64,000 nt of DNA from Stenotrophomonas africana. Its GTDB lineage: Bacteria; Pseudomonadota; Gammaproteobacteria; Xanthomonadales; Xanthomonadaceae. Every line of letters starts with the position of its first letter. Positions within the stretch are counted from its first letter, which is position 1. The stretch lies in the NCBI RefSeq assembly GCF_013004645.1, contig NZ_JABEME010000004.1, positions 124,001 to 188,000 on the forward strand, in the 5' to 3' direction. A program made the position numbers and the translations under genes. The notes beneath the pieces were generated by a model. The model was given only the letters and a program-made list of their open reading frames with translations. It was not told the DNA's origin and ran no database searches. This document shows positions 17,297-25,693 of this stretch, piece by piece.

Positions 17297-19888
17297 GTGT
17301 CCTTGCATCGCCGTGCCGTTCTTCCGCTGCTGCTTGCCGCCGCCACCGCACTGTCCTCGCCGCAGCCGGCGCAGGCACAGAGTGCGTACTTCTTCCCGCA
17401 GGTCACCGACGCAGCGGCGTTCGATGCAGCGGTGCCCACGCCGGAGCAGTTCCTCGGTTACCCGATCGGCAGCCGTTACACCCGGCACGACCAGCTGGTG
17501 GCGTACTTCCAGGAACTGGCCAAGTGCTCGGACAAGATCAGCGTGCGCGAGATCGGCCGCAGCTATGAAGGTCGCCCGCTGTTGATCGCCACCGTCACCG
17601 CTGCAGGCAATCATGCGCGGCTGGAACAGATCCGCCAGCAGCACGCGACCCTGGCCGATCCGGCGCAGCCGCGCAGCGCCGCCGGTGACAGCCCGGTGGT
17701 GGTGTGGCTGGGCTACAGCGTGCATGGCAACGAGACCTCCAGTGCCGAGGCGGCGATGCTGACGGCGTACTACCTGGTGGCCAACCGCAGTGCCGAAACC
17801 CAGCAGTGGCTGCAGCAGGCGGTGGTGCTGTTCGACCCGGCACAGAATCCGGATGGCCGCGATCGCGCCGCCAACTGGCACAATGCCTGGGCCTCCGATC
17901 CAGCCTCTGCCGACCCGGCCGACAAGGAGCACGTCGAGCCGTTCCCGCAAGGGCGCACCAACCACTACTTCACCGATCTCAACCGCGACTGGCTGGCCCT
18001 GACCCAGCAGGACTCACGGCCGAAGGTGGAGGTGTTCCACCAGTGGTACCCGAACGTGCAGATCGACTTCCACGAGATGGGCAAGGACAGCACCTACTAC
18101 TTCGAGCCCTCGCCGAAGAGCATGCACAGCCCGCTGATTCCGGCGGCGTCGTATGAATTCAACAAGACCCTCGCCAGGTACCACGCGGAGGCGCTGGATG
18201 CCTTGGGTTCGCTGTACTACACCGGCGAGAATTTCGACAACTTCTCGCCGGTGTACGGTTCCACCTATCCGGACTTCCATGGCGCTGTCGGCGTTACCGT
18301 CGAGCAGGCCAGCTCGCGCGGCCGCGTGCAGGAATCGGTGAATGGCCTGCTGACCTTCCCCTTCACCATCCGCAACCAGGTCGCCACCGGGCTGGGCACG
18401 GTGCGTGGCGCGGTGACCGAGCGCAGCGGCCTGTTCGACCTGCAGAAGCAATTCTTCCAGAGCGCGCTGAAGCAGGCTGCGCAGCAGCCGGTGAAGAGCT
18501 TCGTGTTCGGCGACGCGCATGATCCGGCACTGACCCGGCGCCTGCTGGAACTGTTGCTGCTGCATCGCATCGAGGTGCGCGCGCTGGATCGTGCCGTCAC
18601 TGTCGATGGGCAGCGCTTCGATGCCGGCAGCGCCTACGTGGTGCCGGTGCAGCAGGAGCAGTTCCGCCTGGTGCATTCGATCTTTGCCGAGACGCCGCCG
18701 ATCAAGGGGGATGTGTTCTACGGCAGCACCAGCTATGCAATCGCACCAGCCTACGGCGTGGCCTTTGCGGGCAGCCGCAGCCGCATCGAAGGCGGCGAAC
18801 GCGTGGCCGCGCTGCCGGTGGAGCAGGGCGCGGTGCTGGGCGGCGAGGCCGGATTCGCCTACGCCATCGACTGGCGCGACTACAACGCCGGGCGCGCGCT
18901 GGCCGCGCTGCAGGGCAAGGGCGTGAATGCACGCGCGGCATTCCAGCCGTTCACCACCGCGACCGCGCAGGGCGACATCAGCTTCGCCGCCGGCAGCCTG
19001 GTCGTTCCGGTTGCCGGGCAGTCGCTGCAGGGGGCGGCGCTGCTTGAGGCAGTGACGTCCGCCGCGCGCGAGGCGGGCGTACAGGTACACGCGCTGTCCA
19101 GCGGCCGCAGCCGCGAAGGCATCGACCTCGGCAGTGACGGCGTGAAAGCGCTGCGCAAGCCTGCGGTCGCGCTGGTGATGGGCGAGGGCGTGGCCGCCAC
19201 CGAGATCGGATCGGCGTGGTTCCTGCTCGACCAGCAGCTGCACCTGCCGGCCAGCAAGCTGGACCCGCAGCAGCTGGGCAAGGTGCCGCTGGACCGCTAC
19301 ACCACGATTGTGTTGTCCGGCGGTACCTACACGGGCGTCGATGCCACGGCAGTGGCTGCACTGAAGCGCTGGGTGCAGGCCGGTGGTTCACTGGTGACCT
19401 ACGGCGGTGCCTCGAAGTGGGCGATCGAACAGAAGCTGGCCGACGGCGAAAAGCTCGGCAAGGAAGAGACTGCTGACGAAAGCCGCCGCGCGTTCGGCGA
19501 CCAGCGCGATATCGCCGCGATCGAGCGGGTCAGCGGCAACATCCTCAGCGCCGACGTGGATATCAGCCATCCACTGGCGTTCGGCGTGCCGCGCCGGCAG
19601 CTGGCGATCAACAAGGAGAACACGGTGACGCTGCAGCCGAGCGCGAACCCGTTTTCCACGGTGGTGCGCATCGACACGCCGCCGCGGGTGAACGGCTATC
19701 TGTCCGAGCGCAACCGCGCGCGGGTGGCAGGCAGTGCGTGGCTGCTGGTGTCGGCGCAGGGGCAGGGCAATGTGGTGCTGTTCGCCGATGATCCGGCGCA
19801 TCGCAAGTACTGGCACGGCACGGATCGCCTGCTGATCAACGCGATCTTCTTCGGGAATCTGGTGAATCCGAGCAAGGCGCGGGGTTGA
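17297..19888 (+). CDS. Secreted M14-family zinc carboxypeptidase
   Basis: An 863-aa protein. The signal peptide is 1-28 (cut near AQAQ-S). The M14 domain has the zinc motif HGNE (His143, Glu146), a second-ligand region IDFHEMGKDS, NPDGRDR and a candidate catalytic Glu336 in VTVEQASSRG. The C-terminal half contains a Rossmann-like/GATase-like domain (ALVMGEGVAATEIGSAWFLLDQ, VLSGGTYTG). Large two-part M14 proteins of this type are common in Xanthomonadaceae and are periplasmic. GTG 17297 was chosen: it is preceded by AGGGGA and begins the signal peptide; the upstream TTG at 17276 lacks a site. It follows the TonB receptor by 74 bp. Confidence 0.85.
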   Translation: MSLHRRAVLPLLLAAATALSSPQPAQAQSAYFFPQVTDAAAFDAAVPTPEQFLGYPIGSRYTRHDQLVAYFQELAKCSDKISVREIGRSYEGRPLLIATVTAAGNHARLEQIRQQHATLADPAQPRSAAGDSPVVVWLGYSVHGNETSSAEAAMLTAYYLVANRSAETQQWLQQAVVLFDPAQNPDGRDRAANWHNAWASDPASADPADKEHVEPFPQGRTNHYFTDLNRDWLALTQQDSRPKVEVFHQWYPNVQIDFHEMGKDSTYYFEPSPKSMHSPLIPAASYEFNKTLARYHAEALDALGSLYYTGENFDNFSPVYGSTYPDFHGAVGVTVEQASSRGRVQESVNGLLTFPFTIRNQVATGLGTVRGAVTERSGLFDLQKQFFQSALKQAAQQPVKSFVFGDAHDPALTRRLLELLLLHRIEVRALDRAVTVDGQRFDAGSAYVVPVQQEQFRLVHSIFAETPPIKGDVFYGSTSYAIAPAYGVAFAGSRSRIEGGERVAALPVEQGAVLGGEAGFAYAIDWRDYNAGRALAALQGKGVNARAAFQPFTTATAQGDISFAAGSLVVPVAGQSLQGAALLEAVTSAAREAGVQVHALSSGRSREGIDLGSDGVKALRKPAVALVMGEGVAATEIGSAWFLLDQQLHLPASKLDPQQLGKVPLDRYTTIVLSGGTYTGVDATAVAALKRWVQAGGSLVTYGGASKWAIEQKLADGEKLGKEETADESRRAFGDQRDIAAIERVSGNILSADVDISHPLAFGVPRRQLAINKENTVTLQPSANPFSTVVRIDTPPRVNGYLSERNRARVAGSAWLLVSAQGQGNVVLFADDPAHRKYWHGTDRLLINAIFFGNLVNPSKARG

Positions 19889-19933
19889 GGATCTGCGCGC
19901 TCATGTCATGCACGAGCCTGGAAGAGGAAAACG

Positions 19934-19955
19934 GTAATGCCGGCCACTGGCCGGC
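19934..19955. repeat. Degenerate SMAG-like hairpin
   Basis: GTAAT is followed by GCCGGCCA and TGGCCGGC (8-bp arms, 1-nt spacer). The usual GTAG header has become GTAA. It lies in the 127-bp gap between convergent M14 peptidase and Ax21 genes. Confidence 0.5.
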
Positions 19956-20015
19956 AACAGAAGAGGACGACGCGCCAGCGCCGTCCCCGATAGCCCCGCG
20001 CAGCGGGAACGGCGA

Positions 20016-20639
20016 TCAGAAGCTGGCGCGCACGCCCACTCTGTATTCGGTCGTGTCCTTGTCGAGTTGGCCTTCCAGGACAAGGCCCCAGGTATCGGTG
20101 ATGTTTACCTGGCCGCCCACCACGCCATACCAGCGTGCGTCCTGTCCATCGCCACCGTTGGCATAGCCGCCTTTCAGCCAGCCTTCCAGACTGTCGGTGA
20201 ACCTGCCGCGCACACCCACCATGCCCAGCACCTGGTTGAACCGCGAAGTCTGGCGGGACCGCTCGTTGCCGACGCCATAGTCTGACTTCGCCGAACGGTG
20301 GTTCCAGGCGAACTCGCTGGTGAAGTCCAGGCGGTCGCTGATCGGTGCGTGATATCCCAGGCCCAGGTACGGAACGTCGAGAGTGGTCTTCACCCGCGCA
20401 TCGCCCCGATGGTCACTTGCGCTGACGCGAGAAGCGCCGGCGATTACATGGAACTGTGGTGTGACAGCGAACGAACCCCGCACATACCCGCCGTTGAAGG
20501 TCATATCACCCGCGCTGTCAGCGTCCAGCCGCAGGCGGTTCCAGCCCCCTTCCACATAGGTGTAGCTGAGTTCGTCGCTGGCCGACGCCAGCAGTGGTGT
20601 TACCAGCAACAGGCAGGTTGCCAGGAGCATCTTGCGCAT
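20016..20639 (-). CDS. Ax21-family outer membrane beta-barrel protein (copy 1)
   Basis: A 207-aa protein. The signal peptide is 1-20 (cut after ASA), then SYTYVEGGWNRL, alternating strands, GLGYHAPISDRLDFTSEFAW and the terminal strand YRVGVRASF with C-terminal Phe, all typical of the Ax21/OmpX-like small barrels of Xanthomonas and Stenotrophomonas. The claim that Ax21 is a secreted quorum-sensing signal was retracted, so only an outer membrane role is supported. A close paralogue lies 92 bp upstream on the same strand. Confidence 0.85.
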   Translation of the reverse strand: MRKMLLATCLLLVTPLLASASDELSYTYVEGGWNRLRLDADSAGDMTFNGGYVRGSFAVTPQFHVIAGASRVSASDHRGDARVKTTLDVPYLGLGYHAPISDRLDFTSEFAWNHRSAKSDYGVGNERSRQTSRFNQVLGMVGVRGRFTDSLEGWLKGGYANGGDGQDARWYGVVGGQVNITDTWGLVLEGQLDKDTTEYRVGVRASF

Positions 20640-20731
20640 CTTTCAAGTCCTTGTGTGGCGCGACAACGCGGAGCAGCGACGCCCCGCACCGCAGTACGGG
20701 GAGTCCGGGGCCAGGAGAATGCAGATCCCGA

Positions 20732-21358
20732 TCAGAAACTTGCGCGTACGCCTACACGGTACTCGGCGAAGTCGTCGTAGAACTGGCCTTCGGCAACCAC
20801 ACCCCAGGTACGGTTGAAGCTGACCTGACCACCGATGGTGCCTGTCCAGGTGCCATCGAAGTGGTTGTTCCCGTCGATGTAGCCTGCTTTGATCCACGCC
20901 TCGGTCATTGCAGACGGCTTGCCGCGAAGGCCGACATTGCCGACGGCTGTATTGACGGATGTCTTGTTCGTGTAGGTCACGCCGTCGGAGTGGACTTTGT
21001 CCTTGCCGCTGCGGCGGTTCCACGCCAGGTCGGCGGTGAAGTCCAGCCGGTCGCTGATCGGCATGTGGTAGCCAAGGCCAAGATGCGGCTGGTCGAACGT
21101 GGTTTTGACACTGGAATAGGCGTAGCGCGTGGTATCGCTCACGCGCGACCAGCCGCCGAACACGTTGACCTGTTCGGCGACGGCGAAGGAGCCACGTACA
21201 TAGCCACCATCGGCCTTTGGATCGTTGTGGGCATTGGAGCTGATCTGGAGCCGGTTCCAGCCGCCTTCCACATACGTGTAGCTCATGCCGTCACTGGCCA
21301 TGGCAGTCAGTGGAGTGCTGATCAGCAGCGCGGATACCAGGAAAATCTTGCGCATCAT
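20732..21358 (-). CDS. Ax21-family outer membrane beta-barrel protein (copy 2)
   Basis: A 208-aa protein with signal peptide 1-21 (MMRKIFLVSALLISTPLTAMA, M2 also possible as start), then SYTYVEGGWNRLQ, GLGYHMPISDRLDFTADLAWNRR and the terminal EYRVGVRASF. It shares the N-terminal, central and C-terminal blocks with the downstream copy, while the loops (KDKVHSDGVTYTNK against KSDYGVGNERSRQ) have diverged. This is the pattern of a tandem duplication with surface-loop divergence. Confidence 0.85.
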   Translation of the reverse strand: MMRKIFLVSALLISTPLTAMASDGMSYTYVEGGWNRLQISSNAHNDPKADGGYVRGSFAVAEQVNVFGGWSRVSDTTRYAYSSVKTTFDQPHLGLGYHMPISDRLDFTADLAWNRRSGKDKVHSDGVTYTNKTSVNTAVGNVGLRGKPSAMTEAWIKAGYIDGNNHFDGTWTGTIGGQVSFNRTWGVVAEGQFYDDFAEYRVGVRASF

Positions 21359-21532
21359 GCTTGTCCTTAATCAGATACCAATCCAGACCGGGACGTGCAG
21401 TGACGTGGCCCGGCTGCGACGTCATGTCGCCGGCCGAGTCTAGCCAAATTTCACGCGACGCATACATCGCCCGCGATGACGCTGACAGTGGGTATTGATC
21501 CATTCAGGAAATGCCTGATTCCTGACGCGCAG

Positions 21533-21560
21533 AAAAAAGGGCGCAGCTTGCGCTGCGCCC
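21533..21560 (-). terminator. Intrinsic terminator of rhlE
   Basis: GGGCGCAGC and GCTGCGCCC (9-bp stem, 4-nt loop, 21539-21560). On the minus strand six T follow (21538-21533). It starts 27 nt after the rhlE stop. Confidence 0.88.
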
Positions 21561-21586
21561 CTTCGTGCGTTGCAGGTGCGGCGGGA

Positions 21587-23008
21587 TCAGCCGGCGCGAC
21601 CGCCGCCGTTGCCGCCCTGGCCACGACCGCGGCCGCCACCATTGCCGCCGCCGCCACGACGCTGGCCCTGACCCGCGCCCGCACCGGCACGCTGCTGGCC
21701 ATTGCCACCGCCCTCGCGACGGCCGCCACCGGCCTTCTTTGGGCCGGCATGCGCATGGCGCGGCGCATCGCCGTGCGGACGGCGTGCGTGGCTCTTGCGC
21801 GGTGCGCGCTCGCCGGTATCGTGCTCGGCCTTGCCCGGTGCGCTGTTGCCCCAGCGGATCGGCGTCTGCAGCTCGAAGCCCGGCACGTCGCGGATGTCCA
21901 TATCGCGGCCCAGCAGGCGGGTGATCGCACGCAGCAGCTTCACTTCATCCTGCGCCACCAGCGAAATCGCCTGGCCGGTTGCACCGTTACGGCCAGTACG
22001 GCCGATGCGGTGCACGTAGTCTTCGGCCACCATCGGCAGATCGAAGTTGATTACCTTCGGCAGCTCATTGATGTCGATGCCGCGCGCGGCGATGTCAGTG
22101 GCCACCAGCACGGTCACGCGGCCGGCCTTGAAGTCACCCAGTGCACGCAGGCGCTGGCCCTGGCTCTTGTTGCCGTGGATCGCTGCGGTCTTGATGCCGG
22201 ACTTTTCCAGGAACGTGGCCAGCTTGTCGCTGCCGTGCTTGGTGCGGGCGAAGACCAGGGTCTGCTCGCGGCTGTCCTGCGCCAGCAGGTGCAGCAGCAG
22301 GTCGCGCTTGCGGCCGCCGTCGACCGGGTGCACGCGGTGGGTGATGGTTTCGGCCACGGTGTTCTTCGGCGTCACCTGGATCTGTTCCGGGTTGCGCATG
22401 AACTCCAGCGCCAGCTGGCGGATGTTGTCCTCGAAGGTAGCCGAGAACAGCAGGGTCTGGCGGTTCTGCTTCGGCAGCTTGGTCAGGATGCGCTTGATCG
22501 ACGGCAGGAAGCCCATGTCGAGCATGCGATCAGCTTCATCCAGGACCAGCAGTTCAATGCCGGACAGATCGATGCTGCGACGCTCCAGGTGGTCGATCAG
22601 GCGGCCCGGGCAGGCGACCAGCAGGTCGACGCCACGGCGCAGGATGTCCAGCTGGTTGCCCATGCCGACGCCACCGTAGATGCAGGCGCTGGGAATGCGC
22701 AGATACTTGCTGTAGCCGCGCAGGCTGTCATGCACCTGGGTGGCCAGCTCGCGGGTCGGGGCCAGGATCAGCGCGCGCGGCTTGCGCGGGCCGGCACGCA
22801 CTTCCTGCGAGGCGGTGCCCAGGTGCTGCAGCAGCGGCAGGCCGAACGCTGCGGTCTTGCCGGTGCCGGTCTGTGCGCCGGCCAGCAGGTCGCGACCGGC
22901 CAGCGCCAGCGGGATCGCCTGCTGCTGGATCGGGGTCGGGTTTTCGTAGCCCTGCTCGGCAAGCGCACGCAGCAGGAAGGGCGCCAGGCCCAGCGATTCA
23001 AAAGACAT
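21587..23008 (-). CDS. rhlE: RhlE-type DEAD-box RNA helicase
   Basis: A 473-aa protein. Motifs run in order: Q-motif PTPIQQQAIP, motif I AQTGTGKT (45-52), Ia PTRELA, II DEAD (157-160), III SAT (189-191), IV/V DIAARGIDI, VI HRIGRTGR. The last ~95 residues are a basic, low-complexity tail rich in G, R and H (GGGRREGGGNGQQR), which binds RNA non-specifically in related helicases. It is ATP-dependent and acts in ribosome assembly or mRNA decay. A leader of more than 280 nt with small hairpins precedes it, consistent with cold-induced control. Own terminator at 21533. Confidence 0.93.
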   Translation of the reverse strand: MSFESLGLAPFLLRALAEQGYENPTPIQQQAIPLALAGRDLLAGAQTGTGKTAAFGLPLLQHLGTASQEVRAGPRKPRALILAPTRELATQVHDSLRGYSKYLRIPSACIYGGVGMGNQLDILRRGVDLLVACPGRLIDHLERRSIDLSGIELLVLDEADRMLDMGFLPSIKRILTKLPKQNRQTLLFSATFEDNIRQLALEFMRNPEQIQVTPKNTVAETITHRVHPVDGGRKRDLLLHLLAQDSREQTLVFARTKHGSDKLATFLEKSGIKTAAIHGNKSQGQRLRALGDFKAGRVTVLVATDIAARGIDINELPKVINFDLPMVAEDYVHRIGRTGRNGATGQAISLVAQDEVKLLRAITRLLGRDMDIRDVPGFELQTPIRWGNSAPGKAEHDTGERAPRKSHARRPHGDAPRHAHAGPKKAGGGRREGGGNGQQRAGAGAGQGQRRGGGGNGGGRGRGQGGNGGGRAG

Positions 23009-23292
23009 TGAGATTGCTCCAAGTACAAGAAACGCCTGTCCGAGCGGACAGACGGGGGCAGATCAAACTGATCGGCTGACTCGGAGCGTTCCCGTGAACC
23101 GCGCTGCGAGAATTGGGTGCAGCCGGCACGAAGCGCAGGCTGGAATGCGTGACGAACGGCGTCGGAGTGGGGGCGGGCGAAGAGGGCGGACCCTGGTCGC
23201 CGGCGATCCCGGAGGGAAACGGACGGCCGCTGCAGACTCCGCAAGTCTAAACGATGTTTGAGACTTCACGCAAAAAGGCCTGTTCAGGTAAG

Positions 23293-23855
23293 GGTTCTGC
23301 CTGCAGGGCTTGCAGCCCTGCACCCGCAGAGGCCAGAGCTACGTCAACGTCAAAAGCGGGTGTGCTGAGGGTAGGCGGGGTGGGTCCGGTTGAGGGGGAC
23401 GCCGTAAATACGTCCATGTAGGCTCGGTCGCGGCATCCATGCCGCTCACGCCCCCTCAACCGGACCCACCCCGCCTTCGACAGTTTTTCGTGATCTGTCG
23501 AATCTCATTCGATTTATTTCGATATCTGACGGATTTCGACGATGAATGATCTGGATGTTCGATCCGTCATCGGGAAACTGTCGGGGGTGGGGCGGTGGGG
23601 GTGGGCAGGACCGTTGGCGCCATGGATGGCGCCATCGAGCCCCCATGGGTGAGGGCGCTTTGCTTGCGAAGCACTGCTTCGCAAGCGCCCGAACGCCCAG
23701 CCGCCGGCGGCTGGGCCGGACCCCGGAGGGGGGTTTACGGCGTGTCCTGCCCACCCACACCGCCCCGCCCAACCAGCAGAACGCCAGAGCCGCTTTTGAC
23801 GTTGCCGTTGCCGTTGCATTGAGCAGGTGCAGGGCTGCAAGCCCTGCCGAACCCC
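23293..23855. repeat. Large nested inverted-repeat structure (giant cloverleaf)
   Basis: Outer arms 23303-23323 and 23827-23847 are perfectly complementary over 21 bp, with flanking GGGTTC / GAACCC. Inside them, 23345-23359 pairs with 23790-23804 (15 bp, CAACGTCAAAAGCGG). Three side arms follow: 23374-23398 with 23451-23475 (25 bp perfect), 23478-23486 with 23575-23583 (CGACAGTTT), enclosing TGACGGAT 23527-23534 with 23562-23569, and 23589-23611 with 23744-23766 (22 of 23). The third arm contains further hairpins at 23616-23633, 23653-23690 and a perfect 20-bp palindrome at 23696-23715. No plausible protein is coded; the gap between rhlE and the fumarylacetoacetase gene is 945 bp. Confidence 0.85.
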
Positions 23856-23953
23856 ACTACGGTAGGGTGGCACGATGCCGCGCTGCAGCTTGGCGCCGCC
23901 GCATATTTGATTACACTTGAAACTTGTTTGCCCACGACTCCGGACACCCACCC

Positions 23954-24943
23954 ATGAAGCTTGGTTCTTTGAAGGAAGGCGGCCGCGACGGCACCCTGAT
24001 CGTCGTCTCGCGTGACCTGCGCCACGGCGTGCGCGCCACCGGCATTGCCGCCACCCTGCAGCATGCCCTGGAAGACTGGAGCCACATCGCGCCGCGCCTG
24101 AACGCCCTGTACGAATCGCTCAACACCGGCGATGCCGACGGCGTGTTCGACCTTGACCCGCAGGCGCTGGCCGCGCCGATGCCGCGCGCCTATGAATTCG
24201 TCGATGGCAGCGCCTACCTGCCGCATGTCGAGCGCGTGCGCCGTGCCCGTGGCGCCGAGGTGCCGGAGAGCTTCTACACCGATCCGCTGATGTACCAGGC
24301 CACCAGCGCCGGCTTCTACGGTCCGCGCGATGCGGTCAAGGTGGTCAGCGAGGACTACGGCATCGACCTGGAAGCGGAAATCGTGGTGATCACCGACGAC
24401 GTGCCGATGGCCGCCACCCCGGAACAGGCTGCGGGCCATATCCAGCTGGTCGGCCTGGTCAACGATGTTTCGCTGCGCAACCTGATCCCGGGCGAGCTGG
24501 CCAAGGGCTTCGGCTTCCTGCAGTCCAAGCCGCGTTCGGCGCTGTCGCCGGTGTTCGTCACCCCCGATGAGCTGGGTGCGGCCTGGCAGGACAGCAAGGT
24601 GCACCTGCCGCTGCTGACCCACATCAACGGGAAATGGTTCGGTGCGCCGGAAGCGGGCGTGGACATGCAGTTCAACTTCGCCCAGCTGGTCGCGCATGCG
24701 GCCAAGACCCGTCCGCTGGGCGCCGGTACCATCGTCGGCTCGGGCACCATCGCCAACCAAGACACCAGCAAGGGCGCATCGTGCTTCGCCGAGCAGCGCG
24801 TGGTCGAAACCCTGCGTGACGGCAAGCCGAGCACGCCGTTCATGTCCTTCGGCGACGTAGTCCGCATCGAGATGCTCGATGCCGCGGGCAACAGCATCTT
24901 CGGTGCGATCGAGCAGCGCATCGAACAGGCGGCCAAGCCCTGA
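23954..24943 (+). CDS. Fumarylacetoacetate hydrolase family protein
   Basis: A 329-aa protein with the FAH fold: PMPRAYEFVDGSAYLPHVE, the acidic metal-binding segment DYGIDLEAEIVVITDDV, then LRNLIPGELAKGFGFLQSKP and GAGTIVGSGTIANQ. It probably cleaves fumarylacetoacetate to fumarate and acetoacetate, the last step of tyrosine/homogentisate breakdown, because maleylacetoacetate isomerase follows 14 nt later. ATG 23954 starts MKLGSL; an upstream in-frame ATG at 23924 has no ribosome site. The giant repeat lies upstream. Confidence 0.9.
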   Translation: MKLGSLKEGGRDGTLIVVSRDLRHGVRATGIAATLQHALEDWSHIAPRLNALYESLNTGDADGVFDLDPQALAAPMPRAYEFVDGSAYLPHVERVRRARGAEVPESFYTDPLMYQATSAGFYGPRDAVKVVSEDYGIDLEAEIVVITDDVPMAATPEQAAGHIQLVGLVNDVSLRNLIPGELAKGFGFLQSKPRSALSPVFVTPDELGAAWQDSKVHLPLLTHINGKWFGAPEAGVDMQFNFAQLVAHAAKTRPLGAGTIVGSGTIANQDTSKGASCFAEQRVVETLRDGKPSTPFMSFGDVVRIEMLDAAGNSIFGAIEQRIEQAAKP

Positions 24944-24957
24944 GCATGGAGGCGGCG

Positions 24958-25626
24958 ATGGACATCCTGGTTGACGACGGCATCGTGCTGTACACCTACT
25001 GGCGATCCAGCGCCGCCTACCGCGTGCGCATCGGCCTGGAGCTGAAGGGCCTGGCCTGGGAGGCGCGGCCGGTGCACCTGGTGCGCGAAGGCGGAGAGCA
25101 GCACCTGGACGCCTATCGCGCCCTCAATCCGCAGCAACTGGTGCCGACCCTGCTGCACGAGGGGCATGCGCTGACCCAGTCGTTGGCGATCCTCGAATAC
25201 CTGGATGAGCGCTTCCCACAGGTGCCGCTGCTGCCGGCCGACGCCGCCGGCCGCGCGCGGGTGCGGGCCCTGGCCCAGCTGGTGGCCTGCGACATCCATC
25301 CGATCAACAACCTACGGGTGATGCAGTATCTGGAGCGCAACCTGCAGCTGCCGGCCGATGCCCGCATGCAGTGGACCCTGCACTGGATGGCCGAAGGCTT
25401 TGCTGCGATGGAAGCGATGCTGGCCAACAGCCGCGACACCGGCACCTTCTGCCACGGCGATCGCCCCGGACTGGCCGACATCTGCCTGCTGCCGCAGCTG
25501 TACAACGCACACCGCTTCGGCCTGGACCTGACGCCGTACCCGACCCTGCGCCGTATCGAGGCGGCCTGCCAAGCGCTGGACGCCTTCGACAGCGCGCGTC
25601 CGGAAAACCAGCCCGACGCCGCCTGA
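24958..25626 (+). CDS. maiA: Maleylacetoacetate isomerase (zeta-class GST)
   Basis: A 222-aa protein with the zeta GST N-terminal signature YTYWRSSAAYRVRIGLELKGL (catalytic SS-x-x-x-R-V-R; the usual Cys/Ser after SS is Ala here) and TQSLAILEYLDE. The helical C-terminal domain holds DIHPINNLRVMQYL. It isomerises maleylacetoacetate to fumarylacetoacetate with glutathione. GGAGG at 24948 serves ATG 24958 (MDILVDD); the ATG at 24946 would overlap that site. It forms an operon with the preceding hydrolase. The 65-bp palindromic repeat begins 5 bp after the stop. Confidence 0.92.
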   Translation: MDILVDDGIVLYTYWRSSAAYRVRIGLELKGLAWEARPVHLVREGGEQHLDAYRALNPQQLVPTLLHEGHALTQSLAILEYLDERFPQVPLLPADAAGRARVRALAQLVACDIHPINNLRVMQYLERNLQLPADARMQWTLHWMAEGFAAMEAMLANSRDTGTFCHGDRPGLADICLLPQLYNAHRFGLDLTPYPTLRRIEAACQALDAFDSARPENQPDAA

Positions 25627-25630
25627 TCCC

Positions 25631-25693
25631 AAAAAGGGGACGGAGGGGATTACGTCGTAAGTGCACATACGACTTAATCCCCTCCGTCCCCTT
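25631..25693. repeat. 65-bp palindromic repeat, copy 1, overlapping the udg 3' end
   Basis: AAGGGGACGGAGGGGATTA with a central CGTCGTA (25634-25658) pairs with 25668-25693. Five A on the left give a T5 run on the minus strand, so it can terminate leftward transcription. The same unit recurs at 28456-28521. Here it lies between convergent genes: 5 bp after maiA, and it contains the stop codon and last residues (EGDGGD) of the opposing gene. Confidence 0.88.

Noticed and set aside
23293..23855. CRISPR array, or protein-coding gene, in the rhlE-fumarylacetoacetase gap
   Set aside because: Repeats are inverted and nested, not direct and evenly spaced; no cas genes. Open frames there are low-complexity Pro/Arg strings created by the palindromes.
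23293..23855. tRNA or tmRNA suggested by the cloverleaf shape
   Set aside because: Arms are far too long, there is no CCA end, T-loop or anticodon arm of normal size.
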